Assembly (NCBI GenBank): GCA_024401365.1
Contig: JAKSLE010000027.1
Location: 1 to 33,792, forward strand
DNA length: 33,792 bases
Origin: Bacteroidales bacterium
GTDB lineage: Bacteria; Bacteroidota; Bacteroidia; Bacteroidales; Marinilabiliaceae
Reading direction: 5' to 3'
Shown here one piece after another: positions 1-10,339 of the stretch (position 1 is the first letter of the stretch; each line of letters starts with the position of its first letter). Both the position numbers and the translations under genes were made by a program. Under the pieces are notes generated by a model, which saw nothing but the letters and a program-made list of their open reading frames with translations, had not been told where the DNA came from and ran no database searches.

Positions 1-3000
1 TTTCGCGGCCCACCAGATAGACGCCTTCGTTCTCCTGACTGAAGCGGTTAATACCCGACTGACAGTTGAGCATACCCATGTATGTACCATCGTAACGATA
101 GAGCGTAAAGCTCTTAGCCTCTGAGGTCCTGATGACGATTTCACGTCCCTCAGCCCATATCTTCTGGTAGTCTTCGCCAAGCTCTTCCTCTGGCTCTTCA
201 GACTGCTCTTCCATCAAATCTGCGAGGTATGGATCCATAATCAGGATACTGCGAGTCTGAACGGCTCCGGCACCCTTCATATAGGTGCGGAATGGCAGAG
301 CGACACGACCTGTTTCAAAAGCAGAACCGGTGGCATTCATGCCATAGACGCCCTTATTCGAAGACCCTGCATCAATCATAGTCATGTAAGTACCGACATG
401 GTCTTGACCATTGACTGTTGTTGCACGAGTTTCATCGTCAGTAACCCCAATCGAAACAGCATTATTTTCGAAGGTAATGGTCTGTGCTGCACCAGTCTTT
501 GTATGAGAAGCAAGCTCATATTTCGTTCCCTCCAAAGAGAACTCATAGAAATCATTACCAGGGAAAGATATGATGTAAGGCACACCTGCTGTCAGATATG
601 GATAATCAGCGAAAGTGTGGCCAGATTTATACCACTCTAATTCAGGATTACGAGTATCATAATCTGCATTATATCTTTCAAGCGAAGTAAAGTAGGTATT
701 TGCAGGATAATTATATGTATCTCCATTTGCCTGTGCAAATAGCGCCTCACTTGAAGTAGTAGACCTCACAGGACGAGCAAAGAAAGCGGTAGAAGTGTCC
801 TCCATCTTCGTAAATCCATTGAGCCAATATTCATGGTGAAGCTCACTCACATCATATTCTACGTCTCCAATTGTTTCAATCGCATTATCGCCATAGAAGT
901 GAGAAATCTCTCCATTCTTAGTAGCAGTAACCTTAGTGGCTGTGAATGGCAGACAGATTCCCTCCCACGCTGTAGGATTTCCATAATCACTACTATTGAC
1001 ATTGCGGAAGTATTGTGGCAAACGCTCATACCAGACCTTAGTTCCTACAGAGAAAGCATATGGAGCATTAAAGCAACTCAGAAGGCCTAACTGCTCACGA
1101 CGATCATCTGATATAGCTGAAATCTTTTCGTTTTCAGTCAACAGATTTGAGTAATCAATCAGGTGCAAGTAGTCAATGCTTCCATCTGCAGTAGATGTAC
1201 CTGTGATATGATGACCCTTGAACTCTGCATAGCTTATCTCACTTTCATTTGTATAGTCACCATACAAACCTTTCTTGACAAGGCTATATGCATTATTCGT
1301 ACCGCTTGGCAGTGCTGGCCAAGGAGATGCAGAAGGAGCCACCTCATCGCTATTAAGCGTATACACGAGGAGATTGCGAGTCACATTCTTTGCAGGAGTA
1401 TAACTCTTCAAACCGAAGTATGGCATATCGATCTGTGGTGCGAAATAATAATTACCATTTGTTCCATACTGGTATCCTTCGCTACCAGGCAGGAAGCTGA
1501 CAGCGGTTACCTTATCATCCACAACAGCACCCTCTTCATTGAAGAATACATCGTACTTATTCTTCGAATGATTAAAAGCCTCGGCACGATATACGCGCTC
1601 CTCTCCGTTTGGCTTAATGCTACCGCCATATGTGCCGCCATAGAGATAATCACTGCGGTAGATCGCATTTGGCTTTGTAGAAGGATTAACGGCAGAGAGG
1701 TTCTGACCAAAGAATATGTAGTCGTTAATGACTTCCTTCTTTTCTGCATCAAGTAGATCTACTAGCACCTTATTAAATAATGGCTGATAAGTCTTTGTCG
1801 ATTCGTCAAAACGAAGCAAGTCCTTATCATGATTATATTTCTTATGGTCATAGTCAATATCTACATAATGGTTAGTCAACTGATAGTAATAATCATGATC
1901 CACATAATTTTCGTAGAAATCTTTTCGATAATGAGGCTTGCGACTGCTACGCAAATGCTTGCCTTCATCCGTACCCTCTGTACTGAATGTTGCATACTGA
2001 TAATCACCATTTCGGAAATAGTCTTCAACATATCCCTTTTCTGCATGATCATCACAATCAGCATTGCTACCATTCTTTTCAAGATAGCCCACATGATAAC
2101 GCTTGTGCAGATAATAGTTATTTCCATTATATGCACGGCTGCCATTCATATCCTCATCGGTCAGAGCGTCACCTTCATGACGCACAATTAAATTATAAGT
2201 TTTACCATTTGGCAATGCAAAGTTATTGCTGGTTGGCAGTGTGAGCGTATGGCCCATACCATGGAATGTGCCCTTGAATGAAGACAAGTCATACGATGGC
2301 ATTGTCATTGCAGAAAGATTGACGTTGTCCATCAGATAGAAATCCAAACCATCAGCATACCGAGGATGACCTTTAATAGAAGCCCAACCGGAACCATCTA
2401 CGCCTAATAGGTTTTGATCAGCAGTAGATCCACTGATCCAATTTGCATATTTCAGGAAGTTAATCATATCTTCAGCCGTCTCTATATAGATACGAGCACC
2501 CTTAATAGGCAATAGATTGATATCAATAGGGTCTTCAGAAGGAACAGCTCCCTTAAATAGATCTTGAGGAAGAGGTTCTCTCTGCTCACGCATATTCCAT
2601 ACCTGTGTCATATTATGATAGTTATGAACATCGATGGTTGTGATAGGTTCTTTTCCTCCATCAGTACTCAAAACATCGAAGGTTGACTCACCTGCCTGGA
2701 AGCGGAATGCCAAGCCCCATTTATTCAAGTAATAAGAAGCAGGTAATTCGAGTTTCTCATTACCATCACGATAGGTTACTTTATACTTATCTACATTATA
2801 ACCATTATCTGCGTTTACAAGGTTTGATCCACTTGGGCCATCTGCAGGAGGAAGCAACATCCACTGTTTGTTCTTGATAGGCATACCATCATCGCCTTCA
2901 ACCGTAATTGTGCTAGTATTAACGCGAATGATTTCACCCGGCAGTGCACAGTTCTCAATACGTGGTGCACCCGTTACACGTGGGCCTTGCAGATATACAA

Positions 3001-6000
3001 TTGTCAAGTTAATAGTATATTCATACTCCTCAGTTGCTCCAGGATTCTTTGCCTTAATCAGCATTTTAACCTGTGTATCCTCACCCATGAAGTTTTTATA
3101 ATAATCTTTTTTCTCCTGTTCTGTCCATCCTGTATATTGACTAGGATCAGTAAGTGATGGATTATTATTTGCACGATCATTCAAACGGATACCTAAGACA
3201 GGGAGACCAGAAGAAGTCTCTGAATGATAGTCTGCGTAATTATCAGAAGCTTTAATGGTCTTGAACTCCCATTCATTAGAAGCATCTTCAAGATTAGAAG
3301 TATTATTTACTTTAGGGCGACTAACTACAGTATTCCACGTATTTCCCCAAACCATGTTACGTGTATCTGCGTCTTCACTTGCATTTTCTCCAATATACAC
3401 GAACATCTCATACTTCTCTCTATCTATACCAGTATCAGGGTCCTTCTTAAAATTGCCCTCAAGCGAAGATGCATATTCTACATTCGTATCACTATGTACA
3501 CCCATCAAATCAGACTTATAATTGCTCGGTGCGGTCTCTGGCATACCATGATCAAGCCACTTGACACTCTCAAGATGTACCTTGCTCTGATCTTTTACAA
3601 TACCATCAAGAATAACCGCTTGTTCTGCCTGATTGAGCAAGAACTTCTGATTATAGTCCATAGTATAGCAAGTGAGTACCACATTATAGAAATACTTTGA
3701 TCCTTGCAGATACCAGTAGTGGCAAGCTGCAGGGTTCATGCTCTCAAGCAAAGCCTGATCTTCTGATTTTGTGATACTACCGCTGTTATATGTCGGGTGG
3801 AAGTTGGTCGGATAACAGTCATCCACAACATACTGAGGGGCCTGACCATTAAAACAGGTTCCAGGGAACATAAAGTTACCACTCGTCTCCAAGAAATAGT
3901 GATCATCTTTCTTGTCATCGGCGAGGTTTGACCCTGAGGCGGTAGTCTTAGCTTCGTGGTGGTTGGCTGCATAGATATAGCCACCGCCTTCACCTTGTGT
4001 AGCGGTAAGTAGCTTCACCTCAAACACGCCCACTACAGGGCCATAATAATAATCAAGACTTGAACCTCCATTTCCTGCAGTTCTTACACCATCCTGCTCA
4101 TTCTGAATACGCAGCGTATAGCCATTGTTCAAACCTACGAGATTACGGCCAGTACCCAAGTTGCGTTTCTTGAAATTATCTGCATTCTCAGCTTTTTGTT
4201 CATCTGTAGAAGCATTATACTGAGCATCATAGAAATTATCGATATAACCTTTCTTGACCTGTTCATATGATGCAGCTGTTCCTAATGTCAAATTTGGATC
4301 TGGAGCCCCCTGATATAGGCCAGCCTTATTATGATACGTATCATTGAATGCATCATTTGACACCATAGCGCCAAGGTAATGCACATTATTATAGAAACCT
4401 ACATAATTCCTCTTTTGTGTTTGATCAAATGCAGCTTCATTCTTATCTTCTCCCGTCATAATAACATCAGGCATAGAGATTTGGGCGAGGTTATCAGTTT
4501 TACTGATCGAAGAGTTCATTCGCCACTCATCAACCAATGTCACAGAATAAATGGTTGCATTCGGAACAACGGTTGCATAGTCACGCTGGCCTTCAAGGAA
4601 GAAACTACAGTCATTGATATCTACCAGGTCAAGACGTTGGAAGGTATTCAGAAGTACAGGATATTTCACCGTACCCTCGTGATAACCATAGCCAGTAATG
4701 TCTGCAGCACGGAAACCCTCACAATATACAAAGTGTCCATCACCAAAGATACCGCCTTCACCAGTTACTTTATAAACCTTATTGTCGGTTCCATTTATTT
4801 CAATTGCCGACAACTCATAATCCTGAAGAGTCTCATAAGCCGGGATTCCCCAGCTATCCTTCCTGGTAGGATCTTTAGCGAAATATCCCATTCTATTCTT
4901 TCCAGCCTTCAAATACACCTCTTCTGCATGTAATGAAGAAACACGGATATGATCCTTACCCTCCGACTGAGAATTATCATCAGCCAACATGATAGATGAA
5001 TTACCTCCATATCCGACAAGAGCCACAGGCTCAAGTGCTGTGTGCTTACGATAACTCAAGTCTCGGAACACTTTATGTCCAAAACGGTCAGTGGCTGTTG
5101 TCGCAAACTTATGAACTGTTGGCTCACCAGTTACATTACCAAGGTTACTTGGCACACTGTAACCTCCACCATATACACCTCCACCGATCTGAATATCTAC
5201 CTTCTTTGTACCATCTGTATTATTATCCCAACCAGGGAAGATCTTATCATGGTCGAGCTTATTATATGGAGTTGTCTTCGTCTGTTCATTTACACAATCA
5301 AAGTAATCGCCAATATTCTCAACATGGGCGAACGTAGTCTCAGTTTCAAGATAATCCTTCCATGTACTGTTTCCTGCATCGCTCCAGGTTGTCCATTTAC
5401 CATGAGTATCAACGACCGAATTAGTATGACCGATAATCTGATTAACGACATTCTTTGGCACATAGTCTCCCACACGATAAGATACCATGCTGACAACCGA
5501 AGGCACACCTACGTTTTGTTCGTTAATCTTCACAGTCTTCATACGTTTGCCCTCTTCTACAGTCCAGTGATCACCGCGCTTTAGCTGGAAAGTACCTTCC
5601 TGCTTGCAGATATAATATTCTGGGAAGCCTACAATAATGCTAGTCGAGCCATAAAGATCGCTCTGGTCTGTTCCGCCAACCACATCTCTATAGATCAAAC
5701 CATCCTGAATACGAATTTCCGAATTACCCACAGCTATACCTTGCTGACCACCACCATACACACTCACAGCAGTAGGATGCTCGCCACCACGTGTCGAAGC
5801 ATAAGTGGTAGAACTCCAAGGGATGGTATGAATATGAGTATCACCCAGCACGCGACTATCTTCACCATAGCCAGCGCCATACAGCTTATAAGCCGTAACT
5901 ACGTCATCGCCAAGTGTCAGCATCTTGTTAAGCTCTTGCTGGAATGCATCCCATGTCTTGAAAGTATATTTATCAGAGTGAGTACCACGTTGCGAACGCC

Positions 6001-9000
6001 CCAGCATGTCACTATAGAGGTCAATATGGACATCTCCTACAGTGATACCCGACTCATAGCAACCACCATAGACATTACAACCATCACCCAGATGACCATC
6101 TACCAGATTCGTTTCAAGCTTATTCTTACGGAAAAGCTCATTGGCATCTGTCGATGCGAGATTCATACGCAGATTAACAAACTGACACTGAATCTCCATT
6201 TCTGTCTTCACTGTATTTGCGTTTGACTTGTCGTCGGCTAACACAAGGCCATCAGTCGTGTCGCTCAGAGGCATCAAAAATCCTCCGATATGCTTAACAC
6301 CGAATGCATTTTCACTATGTTCATTCACATAGGTAAAGTTCGTATTCTTACATCCACCGATGATATTACCAAATACATTCAGCTTATATGGGAAAGAAAT
6401 CTTCACCTTCTTATCAATCATCATCGAACCAGCGTTACCACCCAAGCAGAAATCGCCGATATAAGCAGCTGTGTATTCCACATCCTTCATATTGTTGAAG
6501 CCCTGTGGCAAAGCATCCATCTCCACAGCTCGCATATAGATATCAAGTAAAGCAGGATAGATCTCATCCAAATTTTCTACGATCAGCTTCTCATTATCCT
6601 TATATTCACTGCCAGATTTGTAGAGTTGTGACAGATTAGCAGGGGTATTTGTTGCCGCAGTAAGATTCATGTTGTTAACCTTCTCTACGGCATTCAGATG
6701 GCGTTTGCTGGTCAGATTCTCACCATTCGAACCCATATATACAGCATTAAGGGTCACACAGTCTCCCATCTTAAAGCGTGTGAAAGTCTGGTGCGAATCG
6801 CCTGGTGTAATCTGTGTAATAGTTGCAGAGTTACCACCGCAATATACGGCATTGCTGATATACACCGTCGAAAGATCATGCGGACGACCTTCGATATCAA
6901 GATAAGCCTTGGTAACGTTTGGTCGCATCGTATTAATGCCCATAACCTTCTTCATATCCTGATCGAAGCCTACCGTCTTATATCCATTATGGTCAGCTAC
7001 GGCAGTCTCATCCAATGCATATTCAGAGCTCTCTGGAAGAATGTAATAATAGCCACCTTCTTCTTCTCCATAGAGGTTCGGATCATAGACTTCCTTCACC
7101 TGTGTTACTTTCTCTCCGGTCTGATCATCAATAGCATATTTATATACATAGTTACCATTACCAGCACCATATACATTACCAGAGATAGCACCGGCAATAA
7201 ACAGATGCGTTCCATTATAAATCCTACCAGCAATATCATTACCTCCATAGACATCATTAAAATGGCCGTTCAGAACTCGCAGTGTAGCTCCATAAACATC
7301 CTTATCGAAATCATCATTATTTTCTGACGATGCCGAAGCATGTTCAGGATATCGATCAGCAAAGTCAACGGTGTTATCACCGTCTTTTGCTTCAACACTG
7401 GCAATACGACAACCACCGAAAATCTGGTCTATATACAACTGTTCACTATTAACAGTAAGATTCAGGCCTCTTGTCTCACTATATTGAGCGAACTTATCGC
7501 CTGCGCCGCCGCCCACAGAAACCAAAGAAGGATTACCATTATAATAATTCATATCGCCCATATTGCCACCCGAATATACATGTCCGAGGTGACCACTGGC
7601 AAGGTTCCAACTAGGGAGAATGCTCATCTTGGCATGATTATTACCGCCAAAAAGACGAAGCACCTGATAGTTGAACTTATACTGGCTTCCCGACTTCTTA
7701 TAATCCAGATCCGAAAGACCGATGTAATGACTGTTAACAAAATCTTTATCCGCCGCAGCCACAGAAGCTATGACATCATATTTTGCTTGAGGATCATTAA
7801 CATCATTACTACCATGAAGGCCATCTGATGGTATGATAGGCTCAGCCACATGTATAAAATTCGACTCTGTAATTGTCGCCATATTGCCGCCGCCATAGGC
7901 CTGATACATAGTACCACCAGTAATATCCAGAACAGCTTTTCCGACATTTGGCTGATCTCCTTTTTCTGTGGTCCATAACTCTCCATTACCACCAGCATAG
8001 ACAGTACCTATGAGTGGATAGCTGTTATAACCTGCCTTAGCCTTATCGTTCTCCAGATCCTCGGAATCATGCTTTTCAAGTTCTGCATTATCACCAATAC
8101 GCACATATGTATTCGGAGTAACACGCCAATCACTTCCAGCAGCTATATTCAGTTTATTCAACAGAGGATCTGTATCAACGTTACGCCAGTCTTTACTTGC
8201 AATATAGCTATCACCATTCGCACCGTCAATCGTACCAGCCACATCCGTACCGCCAAATACCATCTTGGCTACCGTCGGCACATGTCGTGCAGGTAAAGTG
8301 CCATCAGAGGCGTATGGCTCATGAATCCACACATATGTGCCACCAGCAATGTTAGCCTGACGCGCACCACCATAAACGTTGGTTACATACCCACCAGTCA
8401 CCTCTACATTAGTCGATGCTTTAGTTCCTAGGGTTGTGTTCGCTACAAGGTCACCATGCATTCCACCGCCATAAATATTACCGAATACGGTAGATGGTTT
8501 ATTATTTGCATCGAGGTAGCCATCGAACTTCACATAAGTGTTACCCTCGGTAGTACCTAACTGCGATCCACCAAAGACATTAAATACGTTTTGGGAAGCG
8601 AAAATATCATTCGAATTAATCTGGTAAGGCTTATTATTGACAACCACCGAAGTATTGCCCTTTGAATGAGTTGCTTCACCATAGCCACAACCCACCACGC
8701 TCAGGCAGTTGTTATTCTCAGCATCACTGGCCAAGGCGAAAAGACTCTCAGCAAACTTTGTAAAGTCCTCTGCATCATCCACCCAGCACTGATAGTCGAG
8801 CAGCACATCACCCGTCATCAAGCCCGTATTGTAACAGCCACCATACACATTACCGCCATAAGCGTGCGTGAATTCTTCATTAATGTGTGGTATGAGCTTA
8901 TTTTTCAGCGTCAGTCGAAGATGGTTCTGACCATTCTGGCCATTCAGGAATCCTCCATCTACTTCATAAGATTTGCTACCATCAGTATATTTTGCAAAAG

Positions 9001-10339
9001 CATCATAACTACCACCTACTACACGGTCAAGGATCGTGACACCATGAGCCATACTATAATCGTATGCCCAAGTAGCAGGATCTGGATCAGGCGAAGCAGC
9101 CATCGAACCATGGAAACCGCCGCCGATGAACGAAGAAATCTCAATATCTTCCACATCATCGTCCATACCCAGCGTTGCAGTTCCAGACATGTTGATTTTA
9201 CTTACATACTCTTCAAAAGATGTCTGATCATTAAAAGCTCCAGGTTCGTAATTTTCGACATTAACATGGAACTCGCCAGAACTGCCCATAAACAAGCCAC
9301 TGATATTCGTAGCGCGGTCTTCCTCAGAGTAATCATGGCCTATACGTAGATGCGATTTTAATTCTACAGACAGCGAGCCGTCTATGGTACAAGAGTTACC
9401 GCCGCCGAAAGCGTTGCCCTTGATAATAGCACGATCCGTTTTCGAATTACCACCCAAAACCATGTTTACAGCAGTAGTCTGAGGACGAGAGGTATAGGCC
9501 AGAATCTCATCACCCGATTTCAAATATGTATCAGGCTTCAGACCCTTATCATAGCTGACATAGTTCTTATCATAATAACCGAAATGATTACCATCGCCTG
9601 CTCCATACACATTGCCAAAAACGATACCTCCCTTAAGGTTAAGGTTTGCCGTAGCGACTACACCACTCACATCGTTTGCACCATAGGCATTATGTCGGAT
9701 AATCAGTTTCTCATTGGTTGTAGCCTCATCAGTACCAATCTGCAAATTAGCGGTTCCGGACACACCACCAATCAAACCACCGCCATAAGCATAATCAATG
9801 ACACCACTCTTAAGGGTCACATCGGTATTGGTAACATCAGCATACATACCACCGCCATAGAGATGACCCACAAAAGCTGATCCCATGACGCTTACGTTTG
9901 TCTCTCCTTCTACCGCACCATTAAAACCTCCACCTATGACATTTGGGATAGCAAATCCATTCACGCCATACGGATGAGCCGTATATGCATCTGCATTGGC
10001 ATTATAATCTTCAAAACCTGAAAATACCGGCACTTGGATCTTTACATTAGTAGAACCATGTACCACAGCAGATGTACCCCATCCACCTCCAAAGACAGAA
10101 TGTATAGGATTGACGTTATCAGTAAACGTCTGCTTCCAACTATCGGTCGCCGTAGCATCACCATCACCGATTTCGTCGGCATCGGCAAATCCCTGGTTAA
10201 CCTCTACGGTTGTACTGCCAACTACCTGTGCAGCCTCTCCACCACCATATACATTACCGCGGATTGTCACCTGAGCTTGCGATGTAGTGAAGCACCCTAT
10301 CAGAAGGGATGTCAATAAATTATAGTATATTGGTTTCAT
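1..10339 (-). CDS. Giant secreted YGGG-repeat protein with T9SS-like C-terminal domain (gene A, partial at 3' end)
   Basis: The frame is open from the ATG at 10339 to the window edge: 3446 complete codons with no stop. Aligned with gene C, only about five residues (KLLVK-like) and the stop are missing. A signal peptide (residues 1-22, cleavage SQA|Q) leads at once into RGNVYGGGE, the first of dozens of [YF]G[GA]G repeats reaching about residue 1775. A repeat-poor region follows, with a GLUG-like GTFHGMGHTLTLP near residue 2692, WEGICLPF near 3126 and SFPGNDFYEFSLEGT close to the end. Next come an acidic linker (EEQSEEPEEELGED) and a roughly 60-residue domain ending GVYLVGRE, which resembles T9SS type A sorting domains. 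It is colinear with gene C. The ATG overlaps the stop of gene B (ATGA), so translational coupling is likely. LIGC at residues 13-16 also fits a lipobox, but A|Q cleavage as in its neighbours is favoured. Surface display is inferred from the C-terminal domain; the molecular role is unknown. Confidence 0.9.
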   Translation of the reverse strand, partial: MKPIYYNLLTSLLIGCFTTSQAQVTIRGNVYGGGEAAQVVGSTTVEVNQGFADADEIGDGDATATDSWKQTFTDNVNPIHSVFGGGWGTSAVVHGSTNVKIQVPVFSGFEDYNANADAYTAHPYGVNGFAIPNVIGGGFNGAVEGETNVSVMGSAFVGHLYGGGMYADVTNTDVTLKSGVIDYAYGGGLIGGVSGTANLQIGTDEATTNEKLIIRHNAYGANDVSGVVATANLNLKGGIVFGNVYGAGDGNHFGYYDKNYVSYDKGLKPDTYLKSGDEILAYTSRPQTTAVNMVLGGNSKTDRAIIKGNAFGGGNSCTIDGSLSVELKSHLRIGHDYSEEDRATNISGLFMGSSGEFHVNVENYEPGAFNDQTSFEEYVSKINMSGTATLGMDDDVEDIEISSFIGGGFHGSMAASPDPDPATWAYDYSMAHGVTILDRVVGGSYDAFAKYTDGSKSYEVDGGFLNGQNGQNHLRLTLKNKLIPHINEEFTHAYGGNVYGGCYNTGLMTGDVLLDYQCWVDDAEDFTKFAESLFALASDAENNNCLSVVGCGYGEATHSKGNTSVVVNNKPYQINSNDIFASQNVFNVFGGSQLGTTEGNTYVKFDGYLDANNKPSTVFGNIYGGGMHGDLVANTTLGTKASTNVEVTGGYVTNVYGGARQANIAGGTYVWIHEPYASDGTLPARHVPTVAKMVFGGTDVAGTIDGANGDSYIASKDWRNVDTDPLLNKLNIAAGSDWRVTPNTYVRIGDNAELEKHDSEDLENDKAKAGYNSYPLIGTVYAGGNGELWTTEKGDQPNVGKAVLDITGGTMYQAYGGGNMATITESNFIHVAEPIIPSDGLHGSNDVNDPQAKYDVIASVAAADKDFVNSHYIGLSDLDYKKSGSQYKFNYQVLRLFGGNNHAKMSILPSWNLASGHLGHVYSGGNMGDMNYYNGNPSLVSVGGGAGDKFAQYSETRGLNLTVNSEQLYIDQIFGGCRIASVEAKDGDNTVDFADRYPEHASASSENNDDFDKDVYGATLRVLNGHFNDVYGGNDIAGRIYNGTHLFIAGAISGNVYGAGNGNYVYKYAIDDQTGEKVTQVKEVYDPNLYGEEEGGYYYILPESSEYALDETAVADHNGYKTVGFDQDMKKVMGINTMRPNVTKAYLDIEGRPHDLSTVYISNAVYCGGNSATITQITPGDSHQTFTRFKMGDCVTLNAVYMGSNGENLTSKRHLNAVEKVNNMNLTAATNTPANLSQLYKSGSEYKDNEKLIVENLDEIYPALLDIYMRAVEMDALPQGFNNMKDVEYTAAYIGDFCLGGNAGSMMIDKKVKISFPYKLNVFGNIIGGCKNTNFTYVNEHSENAFGVKHIGGFLMPLSDTTDGLVLADDKSNANTVKTEMEIQCQFVNLRMNLASTDANELFRKNKLETNLVDGHLGDGCNVYGGCYESGITVGDVHIDLYSDMLGRSQRGTHSDKYTFKTWDAFQQELNKMLTLGDDVVTAYKLYGAGYGEDSRVLGDTHIHTIPWSSTTYASTRGGEHPTAVSVYGGGQQGIAVGNSEIRIQDGLIYRDVVGGTDQSDLYGSTSIIVGFPEYYICKQEGTFQLKRGDHWTVEEGKRMKTVKINEQNVGVPSVVSMVSYRVGDYVPKNVVNQIIGHTNSVVDTHGKWTTWSDAGNSTWKDYLETETTFAHVENIGDYFDCVNEQTKTTPYNKLDHDKIFPGWDNNTDGTKKVDIQIGGGVYGGGYSVPSNLGNVTGEPTVHKFATTATDRFGHKVFRDLSYRKHTALEPVALVGYGGNSSIMLADDNSQSEGKDHIRVSSLHAEEVYLKAGKNRMGYFAKDPTRKDSWGIPAYETLQDYELSAIEINGTDNKVYKVTGEGGIFGDGHFVYCEGFRAADITGYGYHEGTVKYPVLLNTFQRLDLVDINDCSFFLEGQRDYATVVPNATIYSVTLVDEWRMNSSISKTDNLAQISMPDVIMTGEDKNEAAFDQTQKRNYVGFYNNVHYLGAMVSNDAFNDTYHNKAGLYQGAPDPNLTLGTAASYEQVKKGYIDNFYDAQYNASTDEQKAENADNFKKRNLGTGRNLVGLNNGYTLRIQNEQDGVRTAGNGGSSLDYYYGPVVGVFEVKLLTATQGEGGGYIYAANHHEAKTTASGSNLADDKKDDHYFLETSGNFMFPGTCFNGQAPQYVVDDCYPTNFHPTYNSGSITKSEDQALLESMNPAACHYWYLQGSKYFYNVVLTCYTMDYNQKFLLNQAEQAVILDGIVKDQSKVHLESVKWLDHGMPETAPSNYKSDLMGVHSDTNVEYASSLEGNFKKDPDTGIDREKYEMFVYIGENASEDADTRNMVWGNTWNTVVSRPKVNNTSNLEDASNEWEFKTIKASDNYADYHSETSSGLPVLGIRLNDRANNNPSLTDPSQYTGWTEQEKKDYYKNFMGEDTQVKMLIKAKNPGATEEYEYTINLTIVYLQGPRVTGAPRIENCALPGEIIRVNTSTITVEGDDGMPIKNKQWMLLPPADGPSGSNLVNADNGYNVDKYKVTYRDGNEKLELPASYYLNKWGLAFRFQAGESTFDVLSTDGGKEPITTIDVHNYHNMTQVWNMREQREPLPQDLFKGAVPSEDPIDINLLPIKGARIYIETAEDMINFLKYANWISGSTADQNLLGVDGSGWASIKGHPRYADGLDFYLMDNVNLSAMTMPSYDLSSFKGTFHGMGHTLTLPTSNNFALPNGKTYNLIVRHEGDALTDEDMNGSRAYNGNNYYLHKRYHVGYLEKNGSNADCDDHAEKGYVEDYFRNGDYQYATFSTEGTDEGKHLRSSRKPHYRKDFYENYVDHDYYYQLTNHYVDIDYDHKKYNHDKDLLRFDESTKTYQPLFNKVLVDLLDAEKKEVINDYIFFGQNLSAVNPSTKPNAIYRSDYLYGGTYGGSIKPNGEERVYRAEAFNHSKNKYDVFFNEEGAVVDDKVTAVSFLPGSEGYQYGTNGNYYFAPQIDMPYFGLKSYTPAKNVTRNLLVYTLNSDEVAPSASPWPALPSGTNNAYSLVKKGLYGDYTNESEISYAEFKGHHITGTSTADGSIDYLHLIDYSNLLTENEKISAISDDRREQLGLLSCFNAPYAFSVGTKVWYERLPQYFRNVNSSDYGNPTAWEGICLPFTATKVTATKNGEISHFYGDNAIETIGDVEYDVSELHHEYWLNGFTKMEDTSTAFFARPVRSTTSSEALFAQANGDTYNYPANTYFTSLERYNADYDTRNPELEWYKSGHTFADYPYLTAGVPYIISFPGNDFYEFSLEGTKYELASHTKTGAAQTITFENNAVSIGVTDDETRATTVNGQDHVGTYMTMIDAGSSNKGVYGMNATGSAFETGRVALPFRTYMKGAGAVQTRSILIMDPYLADLMEEQSEEPEEELGEDYQKIWAEGREIVIRTSEAKSFTLYRYDGTYMGMLNCQSGINRFSQENEGVYLVGRE

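Noticed and set aside
10280-10339. Lipoprotein signal (LIGC) in gene A
   Set aside because: The tripeptide fits, but the SQA|Q site matches the other three proteins, and proteins with a T9SS-like C-terminal domain normally use signal peptidase I.
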